The translations under genes and the position numbers were made by a program. Below are positions 47,018 through 56,128 of a DNA stretch of 64,000 nucleotides, one piece after another; position 1 is the first letter of the stretch; the number at the start of each line of letters is the position of its first letter. A model generated the notes under the pieces. That model searched no databases, had not been told where the DNA came from, and saw only the letters and a list, made by a program, of their open reading frames with translations. Source of the DNA: Plantactinospora alkalitolerans (lineage in GTDB: Bacteria; Actinomycetota; Actinomycetes; Mycobacteriales; Micromonosporaceae); the NCBI RefSeq assembly GCF_015690345.1, contig NZ_JADPUN010000161.1, positions 1-64,000 on the forward strand. Direction: 5' to 3'.

Positions 47018-48153
47018 CGGGGCTCCGGGGCGGGCAGGGTGGCGAGGACCGACCAACCGACGTCGGGACGCGGGCCGGCGCAGAGCGTGCCGCCGAGGGT
47101 CTCGACCCGTTCCCGCATCCCGATCAGGCCGTATCCGCCACGGTGTGGGTAACGGGCCGGGGCGGGTGGCGCGTCGTCGACGACCTCGACGGTGATGGCC
47201 CGCGGATCCTGGGCGATGCTGACGGTGACCGAGTGGGCGTGCGGGGCATGCCGGGAGATGTTGGTCAGCGACTCCTGAACCACCCGGTAGACGGTGCTGG
47301 TCACCTCGGGCGGCCAGGCCGGCTCGTCGTCGGGCCGGCGCAGCCGTACCGTACGGCCGGGCCCGTCGAAGCGTTTGACCAGTTCGCTGAGCTGTTCCGG
47401 GCCGGGGTTGGCCGGGGCCGCGTCGTCGGTGTCCCGCAACAGGCCGACGACGCGGCGCATCGCGGCGAGCGCGTCCGAGCCGGCCGCCTCGATGCCCGCC
47501 AGCGAGTCCTGCACCCCTTCCGGGCGTTTCCGGGCGACGATCTGGGCGGCCTGGGCCTGGATCACGATGCCGGTGATGTGGTGGGCGACGACGTCGTGCA
47601 GCTCCCTGGCCAGTTCCAGCCGCTCCTCGCGACGCACCTGGTCGGCGGTTGCCCGGCGGCCCGCGTCGAGCAGCCGTAACCCCAGCCCGACGGCGACGGC
47701 GGCCAGCAATCCCGCCGCGTTCAGCCCGATCACCGCGCCGGAGGAGGCCGGCTGGACACCGAGCCAGGTGCCGGCGACCACCGCGAGTCCGCCGGCCGCG
47801 ACAGCGCCGGCCAACCGGACCGGAAGAGTTCTGATCGCCGATCCGACCAGCACGGACAGGCCCAGGACCATGGCGGGGCCGGGCTCGCCGGGCAGCTCGG
47901 CGAGTCTGGCGACCAGGATGGCGACTGCGGCGAGGGCCAGGCCGGCAACCGCCGACCAGGCCCGATGCCGGCGGCGGAGCAGCGCGATCACACAGACCGC
48001 CAACCCCGCGGCACACTCGAACTGCCAGTAGTCGCCGCCCCAGGTCTGCCTGATCGCGACCGCCTGGCCGACGAGCACCACACCGAACAGGGCGGCGAGT
48101 CCGGCCTCGACCGCGATCACGGTCCGCCCGGCCGCTCGCCTCCGAATCGTCAC
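47014..48153 (-). CDS. Sensor histidine kinase (NarL-partner type)
   Basis: 379 residues from GTG 48153. Five or six N-terminal helices, then HisKA_3 with phospho-His in LARELHDVVAHHITGIVIQA (about 198), and HATPase with YRVVQESLTNISRHAPHAHS and GGYGLIGMRERVETLGG. Typical of the DesK-like kinases paired with LuxR-type regulators; the membrane part senses an envelope signal or drug. Confidence 0.92.
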   Translation of the reverse strand: MTIRRRAAGRTVIAVEAGLAALFGVVLVGQAVAIRQTWGGDYWQFECAAGLAVCVIALLRRRHRAWSAVAGLALAAVAILVARLAELPGEPGPAMVLGLSVLVGSAIRTLPVRLAGAVAAGGLAVVAGTWLGVQPASSGAVIGLNAAGLLAAVAVGLGLRLLDAGRRATADQVRREERLELARELHDVVAHHITGIVIQAQAAQIVARKRPEGVQDSLAGIEAAGSDALAAMRRVVGLLRDTDDAAPANPGPEQLSELVKRFDGPGRTVRLRRPDDEPAWPPEVTSTVYRVVQESLTNISRHAPHAHSVTVSIAQDPRAITVEVVDDAPPAPARYPHRGGYGLIGMRERVETLGGTLCAGPRPDVGWSVLATLPAPEPR

Positions 48154-48166
48154 ACCCGTCAGGCTA

Positions 48167-48176
48167 GGAGATCTCC
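48167..48176. promoter_or_regulatory. Palindrome between kinase and ABC genes
   Basis: GGAGATCTCC is a perfect ten-base palindrome 14 bases before the kinase start and about 95 bases before the divergent ABC gene. Candidate binding site for the LuxR-type regulator; weak on its own. Confidence 0.3.
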
Positions 48177-48271
48177 CCGGGGTGTCGAACCGGTCAAAAG
48201 TACGGTCACCAGCGGCGCGAACCGTGCCGAGGACCGATGCCGGCGGCCGGCCGGCTCTCCAGGATGAGCCG

Positions 48272-49243
48272 ATGCCACATACCGATTCCACTCCCGTGCT
48301 CAGAGCCGACGGCCTGACCAAGCGGTACGGCCGCCGCCCGGCGCTGACCGACTGCCACCTCGACATCCCCCGGGGCCGGGTCATCGGCCTGGTCGGCCCC
48401 AACGGGGCCGGCAAGTCGACGCTGCTGCAACTGGCCTGCGGGCTGATCACGCCGACCTCGGGCACACTCGAGGTGCTCGGTTCCCGTCCCGCCACGAACG
48501 CGACCCAGTTGGCCAGGGTCGCGTTCGTCGCCCAGGACACCCCCGTGTACGCGGCGCTGACCGTCGCCGACCACCTGCGGATGGGTGCCAGGCTCAACCC
48601 GTCCTGGGACGCCGGCCTGGCGACCCGCCGGATCGGGCAGATCGGGTTGGATCCGCGGCAGAAGGCGGGCCGGCTCTCCGGCGGCCAGCGGGCCCAGCTC
48701 GCCCTGACCCTCGCCGTCGCCAAGCGCCCCGAGCTACTGATCTTCGACGAGCCGGCCGCGGCGCTCGATCCGCTGGCGCGGGACGGATTCCTGCACAACC
48801 TGATGGCGTTCGTCGCCGAACTCGGTGCCAGCGCCCTGCTGTCGTCGCACCTGCTCGCCGACGTCGAGCGGGTCTGCGACCACCTGATCGTGCTGGCCGG
48901 CTCCCGGGTCCAGGTCGCCGGTGACGTCCGGGACCTGTTGGCCAGCCACCACCGGCTGGTCGCGCCGGGCGGCGGGCCCGACCGGCTGCCCGCCGGGGTC
49001 GAGGTCGACCGGCTGCCCGCCGGGATCGAGGTCGACCGGCTGCCCGCCGGGATCGAGGTCATCCGGGTCGAGCAGACCGATCGGGGGCACAGCCTCGTGG
49101 TGCGTTCCGACGGTCCCCGTCCGGCAGGGCCGTGGAGCGTCGAGAGTCTCCGGCTCGAGGAACTGGTGCTCAGCTATCTGAGCCGGGCGGCCGACGTGTC
49201 CGCCGCGGGCTCCAGGACGATGGCCGGGGAGGCCGCCCGATGA
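48272..49243 (+). CDS. ABC exporter ATPase
   Basis: 323 residues from ATG 48272. Walker A LVGPNGAGKSTLLQLACG, signature LSGGQRAQLALTLAVAK, Walker B ELLIFDEPAAALDPLARDG, switch His in LLSSHLLADVERV. The C-terminal region after about 230 carries three copies of DRLPAG(V/I)EV. Partner of the permease with overlapping stop/start. Drug or peptide efflux class, controlled by the adjacent two-component system by inference. Confidence 0.9.
   Translation: MPHTDSTPVLRADGLTKRYGRRPALTDCHLDIPRGRVIGLVGPNGAGKSTLLQLACGLITPTSGTLEVLGSRPATNATQLARVAFVAQDTPVYAALTVADHLRMGARLNPSWDAGLATRRIGQIGLDPRQKAGRLSGGQRAQLALTLAVAKRPELLIFDEPAAALDPLARDGFLHNLMAFVAELGASALLSSHLLADVERVCDHLIVLAGSRVQVAGDVRDLLASHHRLVAPGGGPDRLPAGVEVDRLPAGIEVDRLPAGIEVIRVEQTDRGHSLVVRSDGPRPAGPWSVESLRLEELVLSYLSRAADVSAAGSRTMAGEAAR
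48980..49060 (+). repeat. Three 27-bp tandem repeats in ABC ATPase gene
   Basis: Units 48980-49006, 49007-49033 and 49034-49060 are identical except one base (GTC versus ATC, giving Val or Ile). They encode DRLPAGVEV then DRLPAGIEV twice. Recent in-frame duplication in the C-terminal linker. Confidence 0.9.
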
Positions 49244-50226
49244 TCTGGATGAGTTGGCGGCAGTTCCGTACCCAGGCGGTGGTGGGGGCCGTGGCCCTGA
49301 CCGCGCTCGCGATCTATCTGGTGATCCTCGGCATGCAGATCCGGCACTCGTACGACGCCGCCCCCGCCCTGTGTCAGAGCCTGGGCGACGGCTGCACGGC
49401 GCCGATGAACGAGTTCACGCAGCGGTACAGCACCCGGTTGTATCTCCTCGACGGCCTGCTCATCGCCGTTCCCGGGATCGTCGGAACGTTCTGGGGCGCG
49501 CCGCTGGTCACCCGGGAACTGGAGGCGGGCACGCACCGCCTGGCCTGGAACCAGAGCCTGACCCGACGCCGGTGGCTGGCGGTCAAGCTGCTGGTCGTCG
49601 GTGTGGCCGGGATGGCCGCGACGGGCCTGTTCAGCCTCCTGCTGACCTGGGCGGCCAGCCCGTACGACCAGGTGGCGGCCGACCGGTTCACGACGCTGCT
49701 GTTCGGCACCCGCAATCTCGCCCCCGTCGGGTACGCGGCCTTCGCCGTCGTGCTCGGCGCGATCCTCGGGCTGACGATCCGTCGTACGGTGCCGGCGATG
49801 GCGCTCACCGTGGTGGTCTTCGCGGTGGCGCAGATCGTGATGCCGATGCTGGTCCGCCCGCACCTGCGCCCGCCGGTCAGCGTCACACAGCCGATGACCG
49901 CCGAGACGGTCCGGAACCTGAGTTCGATGAAGGCCGACGCCACCGTCAGGGGTGTGCAGATCCCGAACGCCTGGGTGGTGTCCCACGGCGAACTCCTGGA
50001 CTCGAACGGCGGGCCGGTCGAGCCGACCCGCTACCACGAGTGCGTGCTGCTCGGCCCGGACGCGGTCCCGGAGTGCCTGGCCAGCCTCGACCTGCACGTC
50101 GTGGGGTCGTACCACCCGGCCGACCGCTACTGGTCGTTCCAGTGGCTCGAATCGGCCATCTTCCTGGCACTCGGCGGGCTGCTGACGGGCTTCGGGCTGT
50201 GGCGGATCCAGGGGCGCTTCCGCTGA
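49240..50226 (+). CDS. ABC exporter permease
   Basis: 328 residues, ATG 49240 overlapping the ATPase stop (ATGA). Six hydrophobic segments; ABC2-type features (FWGAPLVTRELEAGTHRLAW then NQSLTRRRWLAVKLLVVG). A large extracytoplasmic loop with Cys lies between the last two helices (HECVLLGPDAVPECLASLD). Confidence 0.85.
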   Translation: MIWMSWRQFRTQAVVGAVALTALAIYLVILGMQIRHSYDAAPALCQSLGDGCTAPMNEFTQRYSTRLYLLDGLLIAVPGIVGTFWGAPLVTRELEAGTHRLAWNQSLTRRRWLAVKLLVVGVAGMAATGLFSLLLTWAASPYDQVAADRFTTLLFGTRNLAPVGYAAFAVVLGAILGLTIRRTVPAMALTVVVFAVAQIVMPMLVRPHLRPPVSVTQPMTAETVRNLSSMKADATVRGVQIPNAWVVSHGELLDSNGGPVEPTRYHECVLLGPDAVPECLASLDLHVVGSYHPADRYWSFQWLESAIFLALGGLLTGFGLWRIQGRFR

Positions 50227-50305
50227 CCCGACAGCCGGGACCGGGCGGCGCCGCATTCCTCCGGCGCCGTCCGGCACCGCATGCCGGGTGGTTGGTCGCG
50301 GTGCG

Positions 50306-50758
50306 CTACTCGTGCCGGGCGACGCCCTCGGAGTGCATCCCGGTCTGCTCCTCCAGCGGGTTGTTGCGCAGGTCGTCAAGGGTGGTGTCGTCGGGGATCA
50401 GGCGGCGGGCCGGCGCGGGGTCCGGCGGAGCGGCGCCGGGGCCGGCCTCGGGTACCCGGGTCGGCTCGACCGGGCCGAAGCCGTGCCGGCCCGATTCCGG
50501 CGGCCACGGGACCGGTTGTTCGTCGGCCCGGCGTTCGCCGCGCCGCCCGGGCGGCAGGCCGGCCTCCTCGCTGCCCTCGTCCAACGGTGAGTCCTCGGCC
50601 GCACCCCATGGTGCGTCCCGATCTGCGGTGCCGCCGGTGGTTCCCCACGGCTGTACCGACTGCGGGCCGCGCCCCCCGTCGCCCGCACCGTCCGGCTGGT
50701 CGATCGGCCCGAGCTGGCCGCTCGATTCGGAGTCCACCGGTCGCTTCTTCGCGCTCAT
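50306..50758 (-). CDS. Hydrophilic disordered protein
   Basis: About 150 residues from MSAKKRPVDSESSGQ at 50758. Acidic and Pro/Gly-rich with no hydrophobic core; the end LIPDDTTLDDLRNNPLEEQT looks more ordered and may be the conserved part. No family recognised. The coding call rests on frame length, start context and composition. Confidence 0.5.
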   Translation of the reverse strand: MSAKKRPVDSESSGQLGPIDQPDGAGDGGRGPQSVQPWGTTGGTADRDAPWGAAEDSPLDEGSEEAGLPPGRRGERRADEQPVPWPPESGRHGFGPVEPTRVPEAGPGAAPPDPAPARRLIPDDTTLDDLRNNPLEEQTGMHSEGVARHE

Positions 50759-50950
50759 CCCCACCATCCTCGCTGCCGGGTCGTCCGGGCCGGACCGCCG
50801 GCGCGGTCCGGCACGTATGGGTCTGGCTCGGATGTACCGGCGTTCCCGTCCGGCGGGCAGGCATGCGGGCGATGCGGCGGCAGATCGGCCCCGCGCCGCC
50901 GGGGAACGGACAGGCAGCTCAGCCGGGAGGAAAGACCGCACGCCCCGCTG

Positions 50951-52285
50951 TCAGGCGCGCATCACCGTCGCGATCGGGATGCGGGCCGCCCGGATCGCCG
51001 GGATGAGCCCGCCGAGCAGCCCGGCGACCAGTCCGGCGATGATCCCGGCGACTCCCGCCCGCCACGGAAACACGACGTCGGCGAGGAACGGCACCTGGTC
51101 GCCGAGCAGCGTGCCGGCCGCCGACAGCGCGAACGCGGACGCCCCGATCGCGACGGCGGCGGTGAGCAGGCCGATCAGCAGGGTCTCCGCGAGCACGATG
51201 CCGGCGAGGAGCAGCCGTGAGGTACCGACCGCGCGCCGCAGCGCGAACTCCTCGACCCGTTCACCGACGGTCGCCAGCCCGACGTTGAGGATGCCGGCCA
51301 CGCCGATGAGCAGCACCAGAGCGGCCATGCCCAGGAAGATCCAGCGGATCAGCGCCAGGTCCCTGGCGATATTCTGGCGGGCCTGAACGGTTTCGAAGTG
51401 GATCTGCTCCGAAGGAACTCCGACCGCGGCGAACCGCAGTTGCAGCAACCGTTCCACGTCGCCCGCCGTCGGGGCCAGCATCACCTGGACCCCTGGGCCG
51501 TAGTTGCTGGTGCCGGCCGAGGCGCTCACCCAGTTCTGTAGCTCGTCCGCCCGGGTGTACGCGGCCGGGGTCTGGTTGCCGTCGTCGACCACGCCGATGA
51601 TCCGGGGGGTCGGGTTGGCGGTCGCCCCCTCCGTCCACAGCTCGGCCGGAACCTGGTGCCGGCCGAAGCCTTTGGCTGCCTCGAGATTGACCACCAGTCG
51701 GGGGGACAGCGACGGCTCCCCGGAGAAGTCCAGCCACTGTCCGGAGACCAGCCGGAACGGCTTGAACTGACGAATGTCGCCGGTGAGCGTGCTGAGGGTC
51801 AACTCGATCGCCTGACCGGGCACGGGGCCGTCGGCCGCGTCGGAACCGGAGGGCAACGGCCGGCAGTAGCCGTTCCCGTCGCAGACCACCGACCCGTCCG
51901 GACCGGCCGGATAGGGACCGTTGCCGGGCTGGTCGAACGGGGACCCGCCCGGATTGACCGGGGTCACCCCGGGCTCTCCGATCACCGCCTGCCGGGCGGC
52001 GATCGCGACGGCGTCCGGTCGGCCCGTCAGGGTGTCGTTGCTGATCCGGAGGGTGTCGGGGTTTCCCGGCAGGTACGCCTGGCGGGTACCGTCCTTGCCG
52101 ACCTGCAGTTCCAGGTCGGCGAGCTGGGCACGTTCGAGGGTCTCGGCCCCGGCCTGGACCACCACCACGGCGAGCACTCCGAGGAACAGGCTCACCATCG
52201 ACAGGAAGGTACGCATCTTCCGGGCCCGGATGCCCTGTAGTCCGATGATCACCGCGGACCGGAACCGCCCGGAGAGCCGGATCAC
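50951..52285 (-). CDS. MacB/FtsX-type ABC permease
   Basis: 444 residues from GTG 52285 (overlaps the ATPase stop by four bases). One N-terminal helix (RTFLSMVSLFLGVLAVVVV), a large extracellular MacB-like domain, then three C-terminal helices with FtsX motif GERVEEFALRRAVGTSRLLL. Part of a tripartite-like efflux or lipoprotein-handling unit with the adaptor at 53091-54086. Confidence 0.88.
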   Translation of the reverse strand: MIRLSGRFRSAVIIGLQGIRARKMRTFLSMVSLFLGVLAVVVVQAGAETLERAQLADLELQVGKDGTRQAYLPGNPDTLRISNDTLTGRPDAVAIAARQAVIGEPGVTPVNPGGSPFDQPGNGPYPAGPDGSVVCDGNGYCRPLPSGSDAADGPVPGQAIELTLSTLTGDIRQFKPFRLVSGQWLDFSGEPSLSPRLVVNLEAAKGFGRHQVPAELWTEGATANPTPRIIGVVDDGNQTPAAYTRADELQNWVSASAGTSNYGPGVQVMLAPTAGDVERLLQLRFAAVGVPSEQIHFETVQARQNIARDLALIRWIFLGMAALVLLIGVAGILNVGLATVGERVEEFALRRAVGTSRLLLAGIVLAETLLIGLLTAAVAIGASAFALSAAGTLLGDQVPFLADVVFPWRAGVAGIIAGLVAGLLGGLIPAIRAARIPIATVMRA

Positions 52286-53094
52286 CGGAACATCCCGTCG
52301 AGCCCGGCGTCGTCCTGCCCGGTCCTGCCCGGCACGGTGGCGGACGCCGATGCCGCCGCAGCCGGTTCCGGGGGCGACGCGACCGCTGGTGTCGGCGTCG
52401 TACCCCTGGTGTCGATTGCCGGGTTGAGCGTTCCGTCGGTGAGCTGCAGCACCCGTTGCATCTTGTTGGCGTGGTCCCAGTCGTGGGTGACCAGGATCAG
52501 GCCGCAACCCCGGTCGGTGGCCGCGCGCATCACCTCGATCACCAGGTTGCCGGTCTCGGTGTCCAGCGCGCCGGTGGGCTCGTCGGCCAGGAGCAGGCGC
52601 GGTTCCCGGACCAGCGCCCGAGCCACCGCCACCCGCTGCTGCTCGCCGCCGGAGAGCCGGGCCGGTCGGTGCTTGGCAAGGTGGGCGATGCCGACCTGGT
52701 CGAGCGCTGCCATCGTCCGGGCCCGGCGTTTGCGGCGGGGCAGCCAACCCTGGCCGTTGACCAGAGCCATCGCCACGTTCTGGGCGGCGGTAAGGTGCTT
52801 GAGCAGGAAGAAGCGCTGGAACACGAAACCGAACTCGGCGCTGCGCAGCGCCGCGGCCCGGCGCTCCGCGACCCGGCTGATATCGCGGCCACCCAGCAGA
52901 TAGCGCCCAGTGTCCGGCCGGTCGAACAGGCCGATCAGGCTGAGCAGGGTGCTCTTGCCCGAACCCGACCGGCCGAGGATGGCGACACTCTCACCACTGT
53001 CGACGGTCAGGTCCACGCCGTCGAGAATGGTGCGCGGTGCCTGTTGCCCCTTCAGCGTCTTGGTGATGCCGTGCAACTCCAGCAGATCCGTCAT
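52282..53094 (-). CDS. MacB/LolD-type ABC ATPase
   Basis: 270 residues. Walker A ILGRSGSGKSTLLSLIGLFD, signature LSGGEQQRVAVARALVRE, Walker B LLLADEPTGALDTETG, His in LVTHDWDHA. It has a 45-residue Ala/Pro/Thr-rich tail not found in most relatives. Overlaps the adaptor stop by four bases. Confidence 0.9.
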   Translation of the reverse strand: MTDLLELHGITKTLKGQQAPRTILDGVDLTVDSGESVAILGRSGSGKSTLLSLIGLFDRPDTGRYLLGGRDISRVAERRAAALRSAEFGFVFQRFFLLKHLTAAQNVAMALVNGQGWLPRRKRRARTMAALDQVGIAHLAKHRPARLSGGEQQRVAVARALVREPRLLLADEPTGALDTETGNLVIEVMRAATDRGCGLILVTHDWDHANKMQRVLQLTDGTLNPAIDTRGTTPTPAVASPPEPAAAASASATVPGRTGQDDAGLDGMFR

Positions 53095-54086
53095 TTCCCA
53101 CTCTTCGGGTCGAGGGGCCCACCCGGTTCGACGGGTTTGGCGGACGGCAGGTCGGGGCCGGGCAGGGCGACCGTCTCGTCGCCGGTGAGACCGGACTTGA
53201 TCTGCACGACCTTGCCGTCACTCAATCCGAGTACGACGTCCCGGGTCTCCCGGGTGCCGTCCGGGCCGACCACGTCCACCTTGCCCTTGCCCTGACCTCC
53301 CGCGACCGCCTCGACCGGCAGTACCAGCGCGTTCTTGGCCCGGGCGGTCACCACCTCGATCGTCGCGTTCGCACCGTTGATCAGCTTCACTCCGGAGGGC
53401 GCCGTGCAGACCAGCCGCATGCCGGTCGGCTCCGAGGGCTGGACCGGCTGCCCCGGGTCCACCGGCACGGGCGGGGCCGACGGGTCGGCGGAGGGATCGA
53501 CGGAGGGTTCCGGTATCGGGACCGTGCCGGCCGGCAGCGCGGCGATGGTGCCGAGAACCTTGCAGGCGAACGGTCCGGGACCATTCTTGATCTGGGCCTG
53601 CACGGTGGTGAGCGAATCCGAGATCTGGTACGCCTGGGAGCCGTCGATGTCGGCCACCAGCCCGTACCCGATCCGCTTGGCCGAAACCACCGGCATCCCG
53701 GCGGTCACCTTGGACCGGTCGTCCGCCAGTCGACCGGCGAACACCGCGCCGGCCGGCACCTCGACGCGGTTCGGCCTGCCCTTCGCCCAGACACTGGCCA
53801 CCCTGGTCGGCTTGGTCGGTGTGCTTTCCGGCACCTCGACATCGCGGTACCGGATCTCCCCGGCGGTGGGAGCCACCACTCCGAACACCGGGTTCAAGGT
53901 GACCTTGCCGGACAGGCTCACCCGGTTGTCGAGGTCCTGGCGGGTCGGCTTCGCCGTGGTCATGGCCGTGCCGCGGGGCGCAAGAGCCGGAGTGTCCGCC
54001 TCCGGGCCCGACTCGCTGCAGCCGGCGACGCTGGCCACCAGCACGAGGACACACGAACGCAGCAGTAGTCGCCTTCGCACCGGCAC
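53091..54086 (-). CDS. Efflux adaptor-like lipoprotein
   Basis: 331 residues with lipobox VLVASVAGCSES (Cys about 23). Membrane-fusion-like parts: VSLSGKVTLNPVFGVVAPTA, VEVPAGAVFAGRL, NALVLPVEAVAGGQGKGKVD, REVVLGLS-type end (RDVVLGLSDGKVVQIKSGL). A Pro-rich insert (about 200-225) carries many PSAD/PV repeats. Partner of the MacB-like pair downstream, as in Gram-positive three-gene efflux operons. Confidence 0.82.
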   Translation of the reverse strand: MPVRRRLLLRSCVLVLVASVAGCSESGPEADTPALAPRGTAMTTAKPTRQDLDNRVSLSGKVTLNPVFGVVAPTAGEIRYRDVEVPESTPTKPTRVASVWAKGRPNRVEVPAGAVFAGRLADDRSKVTAGMPVVSAKRIGYGLVADIDGSQAYQISDSLTTVQAQIKNGPGPFACKVLGTIAALPAGTVPIPEPSVDPSADPSAPPVPVDPGQPVQPSEPTGMRLVCTAPSGVKLINGANATIEVVTARAKNALVLPVEAVAGGQGKGKVDVVGPDGTRETRDVVLGLSDGKVVQIKSGLTGDETVALPGPDLPSAKPVEPGGPLDPKSGK

Positions 54087-54424
54087 CCCTCACTGAAAAT
54101 GTCCGGACGGACATCTGACAAGACGCTGCGTGCCGGCAGAAGGTTGCGTCCGACACCGGACTATTCCGGCGTGGACCGACATGGCGGTGCTGTGGTGTCA
54201 ACCGGCACGGTCACTGCGGTATCAAACCAGAATGGGCGCTCGGCCACGGACCCGCGTACCCGTCGACCCCGGAAGGAATCCAGGGACGTAGATGCCCTGG
54301 AACCAGAACGGCGTGCTTTGCCGTCGTGTCCCTCGAAGTCGACCGCGAAGCGGACCGGGTCGGTGGTGCGGGCGAAAACCGGCCCGGACCGCTCCACGTG
54401 GGTCATGCCGTTGATCGGCGACGA
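54087..54424. other. 338-base gap without a confident gene
   Basis: Between the adaptor start and the SRPBCC gene end. An 81-codon leftward frame exists (54161-54406) but its composition is irregular and no family or ribosome site supports it. The stretch is less GC-rich than its surroundings and may contain the adaptor operon promoter. Confidence 0.4.
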
Positions 54425-54919
54425 TCAGCTGTCTTCGGCGAACAGGGCCGCGTAACGGGCCAGGTACAGTGGCCATCCTCCGTCGTTGGCGACGCCGTCC
54501 CTGACGGCCGGCCAGCCGGGGCCGTGCCGGTCCAGGTGGCGGTGCTCCAGTTCCACCCGGGTCCGCTGTGGGGTCTCGGCGATGAACGTGACCTCGACCT
54601 CGCTGGCGTTGTCCGGGTCGGTCTCGACCTGCCACTGCGGGCTGATGTCCCAGCTGAAGACGACGCGGTGCGGCGGGTCGTAGGCCAGGACCCGCGCCCA
54701 CCGGCATTCAGTGCCGTCGACGCCCCGATCGTAGATGTGTCCGCCGACCTTCGGCTCGAACACGGTCTCGGCGATGGCGGCACGGAGAAGGTTGTGCTCC
54801 GGCGGTTTGAAGTCGCCGAACCGCTCGGTGAAGGCGGTGAAGGCTCGATCGACCGGCGCCGCGACGACGATGTGCCGGCGCACGACGACTTCGGCTGCTT
54901 CTGCTTCTGCTCCTGTCAT
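54425..54919 (-). CDS. SRPBCC/AHSA1-family protein
   Basis: 164 residues. START-like fold with RHIVVAAPVDRAFTAFTERF, VFSWDISPQWQ and EVEVTFIAETPQRTRVELEH. Genes of this family commonly follow an ArsR gene, as here; ATG 54919 overlaps that gene's stop by four bases. A ligand-binding or stress role is likely; activity not known. Confidence 0.87.
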   Translation of the reverse strand: MTGAEAEAAEVVVRRHIVVAAPVDRAFTAFTERFGDFKPPEHNLLRAAIAETVFEPKVGGHIYDRGVDGTECRWARVLAYDPPHRVVFSWDISPQWQVETDPDNASEVEVTFIAETPQRTRVELEHRHLDRHGPGWPAVRDGVANDGGWPLYLARYAALFAEDS

Positions 54920-55239
54920 GACTTCTCCCCGGTGGGTTGCTCGGCGACGTCCTGATAACCGTCCAGCGCGCGGTTCCAGAACGTATCGAGTTGATCGCGT
55001 AATGCGGCCACGCCGGCCGGATTGAGCCGGTAGACCCGACGGGTCCCGGCGGCGCGGTCGGTGACGAGTCCGGCGTCCTTGAGCACCTTCAGGTGCTGGG
55101 ACACCGCAGGCCGGCTGATCGGCAACGCGTCGGCGAGTTCACCGACGGCCTGCGGCCGTTCGGCCAGGCACGCGACGATGGCCCGCCTCGTCGGGTCCCC
55201 CAACGCGTCCCAGCCGTCATCAGTTCGGTAAGTAGGCAC
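54916..55239 (-). CDS. ArsR-family regulator
   Basis: 107 residues from GTG 55239. Winged helix: DALGDPTRRAIVACLAERPQ, VGELADALPISRPAVSQHLK, VLKDAGLVTDRAAGTRRVYR. It lacks a visible metal-binding CxC, so it belongs to the group paired with SRPBCC proteins. The dyad just upstream suggests autoregulation. Confidence 0.88.
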   Translation of the reverse strand: MPTYRTDDGWDALGDPTRRAIVACLAERPQAVGELADALPISRPAVSQHLKVLKDAGLVTDRAAGTRRVYRLNPAGVAALRDQLDTFWNRALDGYQDVAEQPTGEKS

Positions 55240-55244
55240 GAACG

Positions 55245-55260
55245 GTAAGCTACAACTTAC
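55245..55260. promoter_or_regulatory. Candidate ArsR operator
   Basis: GTAAG, six bases, CTTAC: an inverted repeat six bases before the ArsR start, in an AT-rich patch. Position fits autorepression. Confidence 0.45.
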
Positions 55261-55385
55261 GGATGGACGGGTCAAGAACCCTCACGGCCCGGTACGCCCG
55301 AGACCGTTTTCTTCCACGCCCGGAACAACGGCACCGACCGGGTGCCCCACGTCGGCAGGTACGCCGGTGACGTCGGGCCCGGCGG

Positions 55386-55664
55386 TCACGACGTCGTCGG
55401 CTGGGGGGTCGCCGGCTGGGGAGTCGCCGTAGGAGTAGAACCGGCCGGGAGACAGCGCGGATCGTTCGCCACCACGTAGAGCTCTCTGAACTCCAGGCCG
55501 ATCTCGCCGGGCTCGTCCACCCACGCCTCGTAGATCATGTTTGGTCCGTCGCACCGGGTCCGGATCTCCGCGCTCTCGTCACCGCAGGCGCCCGTCGACA
55601 GGGCCACGCCGGCCAGGGCCGCGATGCCGACCGCTCGGGCACTCCGGATCGGTACAAGCTTCAT
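55386..55664 (-). CDS. Small lipoprotein, paralogue A
   Basis: 92 residues with lipobox LAGVALSTGACGDES (Cys about 27). The mature core reads AEIRTRCDGPNMIYEAW and later VVANDPRCLPAG, then a Thr/Pro-Gln tail. The same core occurs in the next gene upstream, so the two are tandem paralogues. Two core Cys may form one disulfide. Function unknown. Confidence 0.72.
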   Translation of the reverse strand: MKLVPIRSARAVGIAALAGVALSTGACGDESAEIRTRCDGPNMIYEAWVDEPGEIGLEFRELYVVANDPRCLPAGSTPTATPQPATPQPTTS

Positions 55665-55707
55665 CTGGTCGGCCTCCAGAACCTGGTCCAGCGGGGTCCG
55701 TCGAGAC

Positions 55708-55947
55708 TCACGACGGTGAAGGACTGACAGTCGCGCAGCGCGGATCGTTCGGGACCACCTTCACCTGCCGCAGTTCAAGCTGCGGATCGTCGTCATCGGC
55801 CGCTATCCGCCACGCCTCGTAGACCATGTTCGGTCCGTCGCACCGGGTCCGGATCTCCCTGTGCTCCTCCGCGCAGGCGGCCAGCGCACCCACGCAGACG
55901 GAAACCAGGACGGCGGCGAGTGCAGCCCGGGCCGGGGTTGGCTTCAT
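55708..55947 (-). CDS. Small lipoprotein, paralogue B
   Basis: 79 residues from MKPTPARAALAAV at 55947, lipobox VGALAACAEEH. Core REIRTRCDGPNMVYEAW and KVVPNDPRCATV align with paralogue A; the linker between differs (ADDDDPQ versus DEPGEIG). 43 bases separate the genes. Confidence 0.72.
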   Translation of the reverse strand: MKPTPARAALAAVLVSVCVGALAACAEEHREIRTRCDGPNMVYEAWRIAADDDDPQLELRQVKVVPNDPRCATVSPSPS

Positions 55948-56128
55948 CGGGTCGACCTCCACACGGTCCGAGGGGAGGCGGAGAGTTCAGGATACGTCGA
56001 TCCGGGACGAGCGGGCCAGCCTCGCACAGCACCGGGCCGCCCGCGCCCACCACATCATCGTCGTCCGACGACGGTGTTCGTGGAGGTCGGCGGGCTACGG
56101 GCACCGCCCTGCCTCTACCATTCCGCCC

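Noticed and set aside
54161-54406. 81-codon frame in the gap before the adaptor gene.
   Set aside because: No ribosome site, irregular composition and no recognisable motif.
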